Source: Paraburkholderia rhizosphaerae (lineage in GTDB: Bacteria; Pseudomonadota; Gammaproteobacteria; Burkholderiales; Burkholderiaceae). From it: 64,000 bases of DNA. How positions within the stretch are numbered: the stretch's first letter is position 1; each line of letters begins with the position of its first letter. The notes beneath the pieces were generated by a model, which saw nothing but the letters and a program-made list of their open reading frames with translations, was not told the DNA's origin and did not search any database. Positions 8,475 through 16,390 of the stretch are shown piece by piece. The stretch lies in assembly GCF_004366595.1 (NCBI RefSeq), contig NZ_SORE01000006.1:248001-312000 (forward strand), in the 5' to 3' direction. A program made the position numbers and the translations under genes.

Positions 8475-10277
8475 TTATTCGCCGCTGACTAACGCATCGC
8501 GCATTCGCTCGACTACCGGTGCCCAATCGCCAAGCATCGTTTGCCGGAACAGCCGCGCAGTCGGATACCACGGCGAGTCGCTGCGATGCTCGAGCCAGCG
8601 CCAGTCGGAATTCGCCGGCAACATCACCCACACCGGCTTACCCATTGCGCCAGTCAGATGCGCGACCGCGGTATCGACGGTGATGACGAGATCGAGGTTG
8701 TCGATCAGCGCGGCGGTGTCCGCGAAGTCGTTCAGTTCGGCCGTGAAGTCGATCGGACGGATCGCGTCGGGCAGTACGGCCAACTGTTCACGCGCGACGC
8801 CTTTTTGCAGATTGAGCCACGCGACGCCGGTCAACTCGCATAGTGGCGCGAGCGCCGCGAGCGGCATCGAACGATACCGATCGTTACCAAAGGTTGGACT
8901 GCCGGCCCAGACGAGACCGACTTTGGGCTGCGCGCCGACCGTATCGCGCAAGCGCGTGCGCCAGTGCGCGGCCTTGAGCGGATCGGCAAACAGATACGGC
9001 ACCGTGGCCGGGATCGTATGCAGGTCAGTGCCGATGCATGCCGGCACGCTCATCAGCGAGACCCAGAAGTCATAGTCGCCGCCCGGTGTGCCGGTCCATG
9101 CGCGGCGCACGCCCGGTACGCGCTGTGCGAGCTCGAGCAACGGCGCGCGCGTGCAGACGTCGACCGTTGCGCCGCGCCCGGCGAGCACCTGTGCATAGCG
9201 CAGAAACTGGAACTGGTCGCCGAAGCCCTGCTCGCGCACGAGCAGGATCCGTTTGCCGTCGATCGGCTCGCCGCGCCATTCGGCAATGCCTTCGACCGCA
9301 ATCGCTTCGTAGTCGCTCGCGCGCCAGCGCTTCGCGTACTCGGCCCAGCCACGCAAGTAATCGCCGCGCTTCAGATATAGCCATGCGAGGTTCTGATGCG
9401 CGTCCGGCTGGTCCGGTTCGAGCGCGAGAGCCGCCCGATAGAACGGTTCCTCTTCATCGTGGCGGCCCTGCGCGCCGAGCGATGCACCGAGACAAACGAG
9501 GTTCGTCGCATTTCCGTTCAGCGCGACGGCTTGCCGATAGTGCCGCTCCGCTTCCGGGTACTCGCCGAGCTTGCCCAGCGCGGTGCCGAGATTCACGTAC
9601 GCATCGGCGAACGTGGGGGCCGCGGCGACCGCTTGCCGGAAATGATCGGCCGCAGCCGCGAAGTCGCCGCGCGCTTGCCGCGCGTTGCCGGCGTTGAAGT
9701 GCGCTTGCGCCGAACGCGGATCGAGCGACAACGCGATTTCATAGTGCGCATACGCGTCGTCGTGACGGCCGAGCTTGCCGAGCGCGGAGCCGAGATTGAC
9801 GTGCGCATCGACGAGCGAAGGGTCGATCGCAAGCGCACGGCGATAGTGGTCGACCGCTTCGTCAAGCGCGCCTTGTGACTGGAGAGCGACTGCAAGGTTG
9901 TTATGCGCGTCGGCGAACGCCGGCTTCAGGCGCAGCGCGTTGCGGTAGCAGTGCAGCGACAGTTCATGCTGATCGCTTGCGGCAGCCACGAGACCGCGAT
10001 TGCTCCAGCATTCGGCATTCGATGGATCGAGCGTCAGCGAGCGATCGAGCAGCGTCGCCGCGGCGCAATGGTCGCCACGCTGATACAGAAGCACGCCGTA
10101 GTAGTGCAGCGCGTCCGGATGGTCGGGGACGCTTGCGAGCGCTGCGCGGTATAACGTCCCGGCTTCATCAAGGCGGTTCGCGCGGTGCGCTTCGAGCGCG
10201 AGTGCAAGCGCAGTGGGGTGAGTCTGCGTCGTGGGATGCGTGCTATCGGCACGTGGAGTCGCGTCAGAAGGGGGCAT
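8475..10277 (-). CDS. TPR-repeat protein with C-terminal glycosyltransferase domain
   Basis: The 600-residue protein has roughly eight or nine tetratricopeptide repeats (about 25-330; recurring 'A..NLG.AL...G..DEA..HYR.AL.LDP'). These join a GT-B-like C-terminal domain related to GT9/GT41 transferases (about 340-600). That domain includes 'ILLVREQGFGDQFQFLRY' and 'VITVDTAVAHLTGAMGKPVWVML', the sugar-nucleotide-binding signature. Such fusions resemble O-GlcNAc-transferase-like or flagellin/surface-glycan transferases. Donor and acceptor are unknown and no polysaccharide or flagellar genes are adjacent. No signal peptide is seen, so it should be cytoplasmic. Repeats 3 to 6 are nearly identical in places, suggesting recent internal duplication. 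Confidence 0.85.
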   Translation of the reverse strand: MPPSDATPRADSTHPTTQTHPTALALALEAHRANRLDEAGTLYRAALASVPDHPDALHYYGVLLYQRGDHCAAATLLDRSLTLDPSNAECWSNRGLVAAASDQHELSLHCYRNALRLKPAFADAHNNLAVALQSQGALDEAVDHYRRALAIDPSLVDAHVNLGSALGKLGRHDDAYAHYEIALSLDPRSAQAHFNAGNARQARGDFAAAADHFRQAVAAAPTFADAYVNLGTALGKLGEYPEAERHYRQAVALNGNATNLVCLGASLGAQGRHDEEEPFYRAALALEPDQPDAHQNLAWLYLKRGDYLRGWAEYAKRWRASDYEAIAVEGIAEWRGEPIDGKRILLVREQGFGDQFQFLRYAQVLAGRGATVDVCTRAPLLELAQRVPGVRRAWTGTPGGDYDFWVSLMSVPACIGTDLHTIPATVPYLFADPLKAAHWRTRLRDTVGAQPKVGLVWAGSPTFGNDRYRSMPLAALAPLCELTGVAWLNLQKGVAREQLAVLPDAIRPIDFTAELNDFADTAALIDNLDLVITVDTAVAHLTGAMGKPVWVMLPANSDWRWLEHRSDSPWYPTARLFRQTMLGDWAPVVERMRDALVSGE

Positions 10278-10471
10278 CGTGGAGTTGGGCTGGGAGACCT
10301 GGAAAACGGCGCGTCGCTTACGCGCGCGCCGCGTTGTCGATTTTGGGTGCCCAGAAGGTTATGTCCGGCGCGTTTCGCGGTGCATCGGACATATCCTAAA
10401 TATCGACGCGTTTCTTGTTTCGCGATTCACGCGCGGGTCGCGTGTGTCTCACTATTGGAAGCTGTCGACGC

Positions 10472-11434
10472 CTACCGCGACAGGAACATCAGCCAGTTCA
10501 GCAGGAAGATGTTCACCACCAGCAAGCTCAGCGCGGTCGGTATCTGCGCCTTGATCACCGCGTTCTTGTCAGGCAGTTCGAGCAGCGCGGCCGGCACCAT
10601 GTTGAAGTTCGCGGCCATCGGCGTCATCAGCGTGCCGCAGTAGCCGGAGAACATGCCGATCGCGACCATCACCGCCGGATTGCCGTGGAACACGTTGACG
10701 AGAATCGGCACGCCGACGCCGCCCGTCATCACCGGAAACGCCGCGAAGCCGTTGCCCATCACCATCGTGAAGAGCGCCATGCCGACGCAGTACACGGCGA
10801 CCGCGAGTAGCCGGTAGTCGAGGCTGATATAGGAGATCGTCAGATGCGCGACGGCTTTGCCGACGCCCGCATCGGAGAACACGAGGCCAAGCATGCCGAG
10901 CATCTGCGGCAGCACCGCGGCCCACGACAATGCGTCGATCAGCCGGCGCGTCTCCCTCATCGACTGGCCGACGGTATCGCGCGTGACCACGCACGCATAA
11001 GCCAGCGCGATCACGCAGCCGATGCCGAAGCCGATCAGCGTAACGTTCTTCAGGTCGATCAGCGGCGTGCCGCCGAACACCAGATGACTCGCACCGAGCG
11101 TGAGCGCAACGGTGACGAGCGGAATCGTCAGCGCGGGCAGAAACAGCTGGTTGCCGAGGCGTTTCGCGCTGATTTTGCGTACGTCGTCGGGCAGTACGTT
11201 CGACTTGCCAGCGGTCACGCGGCCGAAGCCGGCGATCAACGCCATCGCGATCACGAGCACGCCGACCACTTCAGGTGGCAGGCGGTCTCCGATAAGGAAG
11301 ATCAGCGCATAGATAATCCAGAAGCCGCCTGAGGAGAAACGGCGCGGATGCTCGCGATCGGTGACGATCATGCCGCCGACCACCAGCAGCACGATGCCGA
11401 CCAGATAGAACAGATAGTTGAGTGTCAGCGTCAT
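10472..11434 (-). CDS. DUF979 membrane protein, putative permease subunit
   Basis: The 320-residue, very hydrophobic protein has about nine or ten membrane segments and matches the DUF979 family. Its ATG at 11434 overlaps the DUF969 stop by ATGA, giving a translationally coupled pair. The motif-rich stretch 'MGNGFAAFPVMTGGVGVPILV' (about 230-252) resembles the substrate-site region of ion-transporter-superfamily carriers. DUF969/DUF979 genes recur with 5-oxoprolinase genes, and here they end a pxpBCA operon. A two-subunit carrier for 5-oxoproline or a related N-acyl amino acid is an inference; no substrate motif proves it. Confidence 0.85.
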   Translation of the reverse strand: MTLTLNYLFYLVGIVLLVVGGMIVTDREHPRRFSSGGFWIIYALIFLIGDRLPPEVVGVLVIAMALIAGFGRVTAGKSNVLPDDVRKISAKRLGNQLFLPALTIPLVTVALTLGASHLVFGGTPLIDLKNVTLIGFGIGCVIALAYACVVTRDTVGQSMRETRRLIDALSWAAVLPQMLGMLGLVFSDAGVGKAVAHLTISYISLDYRLLAVAVYCVGMALFTMVMGNGFAAFPVMTGGVGVPILVNVFHGNPAVMVAIGMFSGYCGTLMTPMAANFNMVPAALLELPDKNAVIKAQIPTALSLLVVNIFLLNWLMFLSR

Positions 11435-12207
11435 GCTTCGTCCCCGGTGGCGGGTTGAGCGGCGCGCTGGCCATGTGAGCCGCGTGCGGACCCAGGCTGC
11501 GCGGCGTCGCGACTCGTTGCGCGCGTCAGTTCGCGCTCGAGCCTGCGATCGAGCAGATAGAGCCGGAAACCGTGAATCAGAAATGCGCACACGGCGGTCG
11601 GAATGCCCCACACCGCGACGTGCATCGGTTCGACGGTGATGCCCGCTTCCTTCAGGAACGTGACCATCAGCACGATTGCGCCGAACGCGACGAAGATGTC
11701 CTCACCGAAAAAGAGCCCGACGTTATCGGTGGCCGCGCTGAACGCGCGCAACCGGTAACGCACGGCATCGCTTAGCTTGCCGAAGCGGCTTTCGGCGGCG
11801 CCTTCGGCCATCGGCGCGAGCAGCGGCCGCACCATCTGCGGATGCCCGCCGAGTCCGGTGAGTCCGACTGCGGCGGTCAGCTCGCGCACCAGCAGATAGA
11901 CGATCAGAAGACGTCCGGCGGTGGCCGCCTTGATCGTGCCGATCCACATCTGTGCGCGTTCGCGCAGGCCGTGGCGTTCGAGCAAGCCGATCACCGCGAG
12001 CGGCAGCAGAATGATGAGCGGGATATTGCGGGTCTTGATGAAGCCCGTGCCGATCGCGGCGAGGATTTTGTCGGGCGGGAAGTGCGCGGCGAGTGAGGTG
12101 GCGATCGCGGCGGCCGCGACAATCAGCATCGGATTGAAGCGCAATAAAAAGCCGACGATGATCACGGCTACGCCAATCAGCGGCCATAAATTGACTGTTG
12201 ACTGCAT
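11431..12207 (-). CDS. DUF969 membrane protein, putative permease subunit
   Basis: The 258-residue protein starts at the ATG at 12207, preceded by GGAG. It has about six membrane helices ('LIGVAVIIVGFLLRFNPMLIVAAAAIA' at the N-terminus). The DUF969 core contains 'LLERHGLRERAQMWIGTIKAATAGRLL' and 'TAAVGLTGLGGHPQMVRPL'. The C-terminal 40 residues are hydrophilic and low in complexity. It is coupled by overlap to DUF979 and lies 270 bp downstream of pxpA. That spacer (12208-12477) has imperfect TGGTG-TGTC repeats near 12328-12370 and no gene. It is probably the partner subunit of the DUF979 protein. Confidence 0.85.
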   Translation of the reverse strand: MQSTVNLWPLIGVAVIIVGFLLRFNPMLIVAAAAIATSLAAHFPPDKILAAIGTGFIKTRNIPLIILLPLAVIGLLERHGLRERAQMWIGTIKAATAGRLLIVYLLVRELTAAVGLTGLGGHPQMVRPLLAPMAEGAAESRFGKLSDAVRYRLRAFSAATDNVGLFFGEDIFVAFGAIVLMVTFLKEAGITVEPMHVAVWGIPTAVCAFLIHGFRLYLLDRRLERELTRATSRDAAQPGSARGSHGQRAAQPATGDEA

Positions 12208-12477
12208 AAAGTCTCCAAATGAATACAGCGTGAGCGCCGCTTGCGTGGGGGCGCCGTCAATGTGATCCGGCGCCGCCGATGTGAGGCGGCTGCGCCGTCG
12301 CTTGATAGGCGGCTCTTGCTGGCCGCTTGGTGTTGTCTTGTGCCGCCTGGTGCTGTCTGGTGTTGCTGTCACTGCGAAATCACGAACTGCACGCGAGACG
12401 AAACCGCGCGTCACGCTGTCACGTCACGTGTCGTGCATGGTGGCTTATGGCTCGCGGCCTACGGCAACTGCCGATTC

Positions 12478-13230
12478 TCACGCCCGCATGCCCGTCGCCG
12501 CATGCACGCCGATTCCCGCGTCTTCCAGCGCACGACGGATGCGCCTTGCGAACGCGAGCGCGTGCGGCCCATCGCCGTGCAGACAGATGGTCTGCGCGTT
12601 GATCGGCACCCACTGGCCGTCGACCGCGCGTACCCGCCGCTCGCGCACCATCGTCAGCGTGCGCTCGAGCACCGCGTCTTCGTCATCGAGCAGCGCGCCC
12701 GGTTCCTTGCGCGGCACGAGCGAGCCGTCCGCGCGATAGCCGCGGTCCGCGAACACTTCTTCGATCGCCACCAGCCCCGCTTCGCGCGCGGCCGTGACGA
12801 GCCCGCTGTTCGCGAGCGCGAACACCGCGACCGACGGATCGAAGTCGTGCACCGCGCACGCGATCGCATCGGCGATGCGCGCTTCGCGCGCCGCCTGGTT
12901 GTACAGCGCGCCATGCGGTTTCACGTGCGCGATACGGCCGCCTTCGGCCTGCGCGATCGCCGACAGCGCGCCGAGCTGGTACAGCACGCCCGCATAGATC
13001 TCGCCAGGCGGCACGTCCATTTCCTTGCGGCCGAAATTCTCCGGATCGTTGAAGCTCGGATGCGCGCCGATCGATACGCCTTTTTGCACCGCCCAGCGCA
13101 CACATTCGCGCATCGCGTTGGCGCCGCCCGCGTGCCAGCCGCACGCGATATTCGCCGAGCTGACCAGATCGAGCAGTGCTTCGTCGGAGCCACAGCCTTC
13201 GCCGAGATCGGCGTTCAGATCGATTTCCAT
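12478..13230 (-). CDS. pxpA: 5-oxoprolinase subunit A (LamB/YcsF family)
   Basis: The 250-residue protein begins [12 protein letters not shown], the family hallmark. The ATG at 13230 is preferred over the upstream GTG and ATG because a TGAGGA site lies 5-6 bp before it. Conserved blocks are '[12 protein letters not shown]', 'VSIGAHPSF', '[12 protein letters not shown]', 'EVFADRGY' and '[13 protein letters not shown]'. PxpA works with PxpB and PxpC in ATP-dependent opening of 5-oxoproline (pyroglutamate) to glutamate in the cytoplasm. It lies 30 bp after pxpC. Confidence 0.95.
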   Translation of the reverse strand: MEIDLNADLGEGCGSDEALLDLVSSANIACGWHAGGANAMRECVRWAVQKGVSIGAHPSFNDPENFGRKEMDVPPGEIYAGVLYQLGALSAIAQAEGGRIAHVKPHGALYNQAAREARIADAIACAVHDFDPSVAVFALANSGLVTAAREAGLVAIEEVFADRGYRADGSLVPRKEPGALLDDEDAVLERTLTMVRERRVRAVDGQWVPINAQTICLHGDGPHALAFARRIRRALEDAGIGVHAATGMRA

Positions 13231-13260
13231 CATGTTCCTCACGTCTTCACGCCGTGCGCG

Positions 13261-14310
13261 TCATACCGCGGTGAGCGGCAACTCGCGCGCGCAGCGTTCG
13301 TCATGCATCGCGATTGCGGCATCGATTTGCCGCAGGTATCGCCGTTCTTCGAGCAGCGCGGCGCGCGCTTCATGCGCGGTCGCCGCGATAAAGCGCACCG
13401 CGCCATTGAGCCGGATCTGTGCAAGCTTCCATAGATCCGCGTGGATCACCGAGCCGATCTTCGGATAGCCGCCGGTCGTTTGCGCATCGCTCATCAGGAT
13501 GATCGGCTGGCCGTTCGGCGGCACCTGAATCGTGCCAGGCATCACCGCATGGGACAGCAGATCGATTTTCTGTTGGCGCTCGAGCGCGGTGCCCGCCAGC
13601 CGGAAACCCATCCGGTTGCTGTTCGGCGTGACGAGCCACTGACCGGACCAGAACGCGTCGCGCGCGGCGGCGGTGAAGCTGTCGTATTCGGGACCGGGCA
13701 GCACGCGCACCGCCGGCGCCCACGCGGCGCCCGACGCATGCCGGCCGCGCCGTGCCGGCTCGTCGATCTGATTGAACTTGCACCACTCGGGCGCTTTGAC
13801 GCCGAACTCGGGCGCATCCGGGCCCAGGCCGCGCGCATGCGGGGCCGGCACGCCGACCGGCAGCCGGTCGCCGTCGCGCAGCGCGCGTCCGCCGAGGCCG
13901 CCGAAGCCGGCGCCAAGGTCGGTACTGCGCGAGCCGAGCACCGGCAACACGTCGATGCCGCCGGCGACGCACACATAGCCGCGCATGCCGCGCCGCGCGG
14001 CATTCAGCGCAAGTTGCTGGCCTGCCTGCACCGGCAGGCTCCACCATGAGTGGACCGGCACGCCGTCGAGCGTCGCACCGAACTCGCAGCCGGTAATCGC
14101 CACGCGTGTTGCTCGGGGAAAGCGCAGCACGGTCGGACCGAACGTGATTTCGAGGCCAGCCGCGTCGGGACGGTTGCCGACCAGCCGGTTGCCGACTTCG
14201 AGCGCCAGACGGTCGAGCGCGCCGCCCATCGCGATGCCCAGGTGCCGTTGACCGTGGCGCCCGAGGTCCTGCACCGAGCTCAGCAGACCCGCGCGGATCA
14301 CGTCGATCAT
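13261..14310 (-). CDS. pxpC: 5-oxoprolinase subunit C (biotin-dependent carboxyltransferase-like)
   Basis: The 349-residue protein of the AHS2/KipA family begins 'MIDVIRAGLLSSVQDLGRHGQRHLGIAMGGALD', which is typical, and later has 'PGTIQVPPNGQPIILMSDAQTTGGYPKIGSVI'. In Bacillus the homologue is KipA, and the pair with PxpB once carried the label allophanate hydrolase subunit 2. Its ATG overlaps the pxpB stop (ATGA at 14310-14307). Together with PxpB it forms the catalytic complex that works with PxpA. Confidence 0.95.
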   Translation of the reverse strand: MIDVIRAGLLSSVQDLGRHGQRHLGIAMGGALDRLALEVGNRLVGNRPDAAGLEITFGPTVLRFPRATRVAITGCEFGATLDGVPVHSWWSLPVQAGQQLALNAARRGMRGYVCVAGGIDVLPVLGSRSTDLGAGFGGLGGRALRDGDRLPVGVPAPHARGLGPDAPEFGVKAPEWCKFNQIDEPARRGRHASGAAWAPAVRVLPGPEYDSFTAAARDAFWSGQWLVTPNSNRMGFRLAGTALERQQKIDLLSHAVMPGTIQVPPNGQPIILMSDAQTTGGYPKIGSVIHADLWKLAQIRLNGAVRFIAATAHEARAALLEERRYLRQIDAAIAMHDERCARELPLTAV

Positions 14311-14984
14311 GCGAGCGTCCCCGCGATCGTGAAGCGCACGCGGTCGCCCGGTTGCAGCAGCGTCGGCGGTGTGCGAGCCGGGTCGAACAGCGGCAGCATC
14401 GTGCGGCCGATCAGTTGCCAGCCGCCAGGCGATGTCGACGGATAGATGCCCGTTTGCGCGCCGCCGATGCCGACCGAGCCGGCCGGCACTTCGAGCCGAG
14501 GCTCCGCCCGGCGCGGCGTGTGCAGCGCTGCGTCGAGTCCGCCCAGATACGCGAAGCCGGGCTGAAAGCCGAGAAAGAACACCACGTATTCGGCTTGCGC
14601 ATGACGCCGCACGACCTCTTGCGCGGTGAGGCCGGTGTGCGCGGCGACCTGCTCGAGATCCGGCCCGAACGCGCCACCGTAGTGAACCGGTATCTCGACC
14701 TCGCGATCGGGCGCCGCGGCGTGGTCAGCCGCGTCCCACGCGGCGCGCAACTGGTTCGCGAGCGCGTCGCGGTCCGCTTCGATGGGATCGAACACCAGCG
14801 TCAGGTTGTTCATGCCGGGCACCACCTCGAGCACGTGCGGCCATGCGCGCGCCGCCTGCGCCGCGGCCCAGACGCGCCGCTGGCAGTCGAGCGTCGCGGG
14901 CGGCGGCGATTCGCAGACGAGTGCCGTATCGCCGAACGCGTAGATGCGCGGAAGGCTTGCTGGTGGGCGCGTCGGTAGGCTCAT
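14307..14984 (-). CDS. pxpB: 5-oxoprolinase subunit B (AHS1/KipI family)
   Basis: The 225-residue first gene of the operon has the AHS1 signature 'HTGLTAQEVVRRHAQAEYVVFFLGFQPGFAYLGGL' (about 125-160) and 'PAGSVGIGGAQTGIYPSTSPGGWQLIGRT' (about 175-203). The Bacillus homologue KipI also inhibits the sporulation kinase KinA; no such partner is expected here. The operon reads pxpB-pxpC-pxpA-DUF969-DUF979 on the minus strand, divergent from a MarR-like regulator 226 bp away. Confidence 0.95.
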   Translation of the reverse strand: MSLPTRPPASLPRIYAFGDTALVCESPPPATLDCQRRVWAAAQAARAWPHVLEVVPGMNNLTLVFDPIEADRDALANQLRAAWDAADHAAAPDREVEIPVHYGGAFGPDLEQVAAHTGLTAQEVVRRHAQAEYVVFFLGFQPGFAYLGGLDAALHTPRRAEPRLEVPAGSVGIGGAQTGIYPSTSPGGWQLIGRTMLPLFDPARTPPTLLQPGDRVRFTIAGTLA

Positions 14985-15099
14985 GAGTCGCGTCGATGGT
15001 CAGTGTCGGAAGGGGCGCAAACGGCAGGGCCGGCTGCGGGCGCGCTGTGGGACATGCAGCGGAACCTGCTGCGCCTTCATCCGGATTGGATAGCGTACA

Positions 15100-15126
15100 T
15101 TGTCAGTAAATTCTCGACAAATTCTC
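15100..15126. promoter_or_regulatory. Repeat cluster in pxpB/regulator intergenic region
   Basis: AAATTCTC occurs twice as a direct repeat (15108-15115 and 15119-15126), 11 bp apart start to start, which is about one helical turn. TTGTC (15100-15104) and GACAA (15116-15120) form an overlapping inverted repeat. The cluster is the most AT-rich part of the 226-bp gap between pxpB and the MarR-like gene. It is a candidate regulator site, judged by pattern only. Confidence 0.4.
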
Positions 15127-15210
15127 AATGAGCGTTTTCGCCAGGCTTTCACCAATAAACCCGCGTCGTACACTTGGGGACCTTTCCGGCCGCATCCCGA
15201 GAACCTGTAC

Positions 15211-15723
15211 ATGGCTCGTCACCCCACCAAAATCGTGTCATCGGAACACCTCGTTTCTGACGAATGCGCTGAGCTTTCGGAACTCGAATACGCGCTGATC
15301 ATGGCGAGCAACGCGTTCAACCGGTGGATGGTGCGCTGCATGTCGGCAGCCGGCGCGAAGGACATGACCGCGATCGAGGTGTCGTTGCTGCATCACGTGA
15401 GTCATCGCGAGCGCCGCAAGAAGTTGGCGGACATCTGCTTCGTGCTGAACATCGAAGACACGCATGTCGCCACCTATGCGCTGAAAAAACTCGTAGCTAG
15501 AGGTTATGTAAAAAGCGAAAAGACCGGCAAGGAAGTGTTCTTCTCGGCGACCGAGACCGGACGCGAGCTTTGCCTCAAGTATCGCGAGGTGCGCGAAAGC
15601 TGCCTGATCGCAACCCTGCGCGAAAGCGGTTTGACCAATCAGCAGATCGGCGAAGCCGCGCAACTGATGCGCAACGCGTCCGGACTCTATGACACGGCCG
15701 CGCGTGCGGCGGCCTCACTGTAA
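15211..15723 (+). CDS. MarR-like winged-helix transcriptional regulator (COG5631 type)
   Basis: The ATG at 15211 gives 170 residues; upstream in-frame codons lack a better site. A helical N-terminus ('LEYALIMASNAFNRWMVRCMSAAG') is followed by a winged helix-turn-helix (about 55-115: 'MTAIEVSLLHHVSHRERRKKLADICFVLNIEDTHVATYALKKLVARGYV') and a C-terminal dimerisation helix. It is divergent from pxpB, so it may control 5-oxoproline use. However, relatives of this conserved regulator occur in other contexts, and the link is only positional. Confidence 0.85.
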   Translation: MARHPTKIVSSEHLVSDECAELSELEYALIMASNAFNRWMVRCMSAAGAKDMTAIEVSLLHHVSHRERRKKLADICFVLNIEDTHVATYALKKLVARGYVKSEKTGKEVFFSATETGRELCLKYREVRESCLIATLRESGLTNQQIGEAAQLMRNASGLYDTAARAAASL

Positions 15724-15752
15724 GAAGACAGAAACGGCGAAGAGCAGACCTT

Positions 15753-16343
15753 TCAGGCACTCGCTGCGCGGCTGCCGAGCGGATAGCAGCCGGCGTCGGT
15801 GATGATCGCGTCAAGCGGAAGATCGTGCGGTTCGCGCGGCAGCGCAGCGCTCTTGCACGCTTCGAAAGCGACGCCGATCGCAATCGGCGCAACACCGGCG
15901 ACGCGCCAGCCGGCGAGCGTGCGATCGTAATAGCCGCCGCCGTAGCCGAGACGATAGCCGTCCTCATCGAAGCCGACACACGGCACAAACACCAGTTCAG
16001 GCACGAGATCGCGGGCCGTCGCGGGCACCGGAATACGATGTTCGCCGACCTTCATCAGCATATCGGGCGTCCATGCATGAAACGCGAGCGCCGCGTGCCG
16101 TTGCATGACGACTGGCAGACAGGCTTCGCGTGTGTCATCGAGCGCGAGCCATGTCGCAATCGCACCACGCGCATCGAACTCGCCTTCAAGTGGCCAATAG
16201 AAGCCGACACGCCGCGGCGCATGGCGCTTCAACATATCGAGTAGCCGCCGGCCCAATGCATCGCTAATGGAAGGATCGCGGCTCGCATGCAACCGAACGT
16301 CGAACAATGCGCTGCGCAGCGCCTTTTTCGATGATTTGGCCAC
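15753..16343 (-). CDS. fau: 5-formyltetrahydrofolate cyclo-ligase
   Basis: The GTG at 16343 gives 196 residues, the usual family length (frames further upstream run into slt). The enzyme converts 5-formyl-THF plus ATP to 5,10-methenyl-THF in the cytoplasm. Diagnostic features are the basic N-terminus 'KALRSALFDVRL', 'VGFYWPLEGEFD', and the nucleotide-binding 'GYRLGYGGGYYDRTL' (about 134-148). It is divergent from slt with a 47-bp gap. The gene is also known as ygfA; the 6S RNA often found beside it in other bacteria does not fit here. Confidence 0.92.
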   Translation of the reverse strand: MAKSSKKALRSALFDVRLHASRDPSISDALGRRLLDMLKRHAPRRVGFYWPLEGEFDARGAIATWLALDDTREACLPVVMQRHAALAFHAWTPDMLMKVGEHRIPVPATARDLVPELVFVPCVGFDEDGYRLGYGGGYYDRTLAGWRVAGVAPIAIGVAFEACKSAALPREPHDLPLDAIITDAGCYPLGSRAASA

Positions 16344-16390
16344 AGGGTTGCATGCTATGCTTTCGTTCAATTCGCGCTCCAGAAACAACG

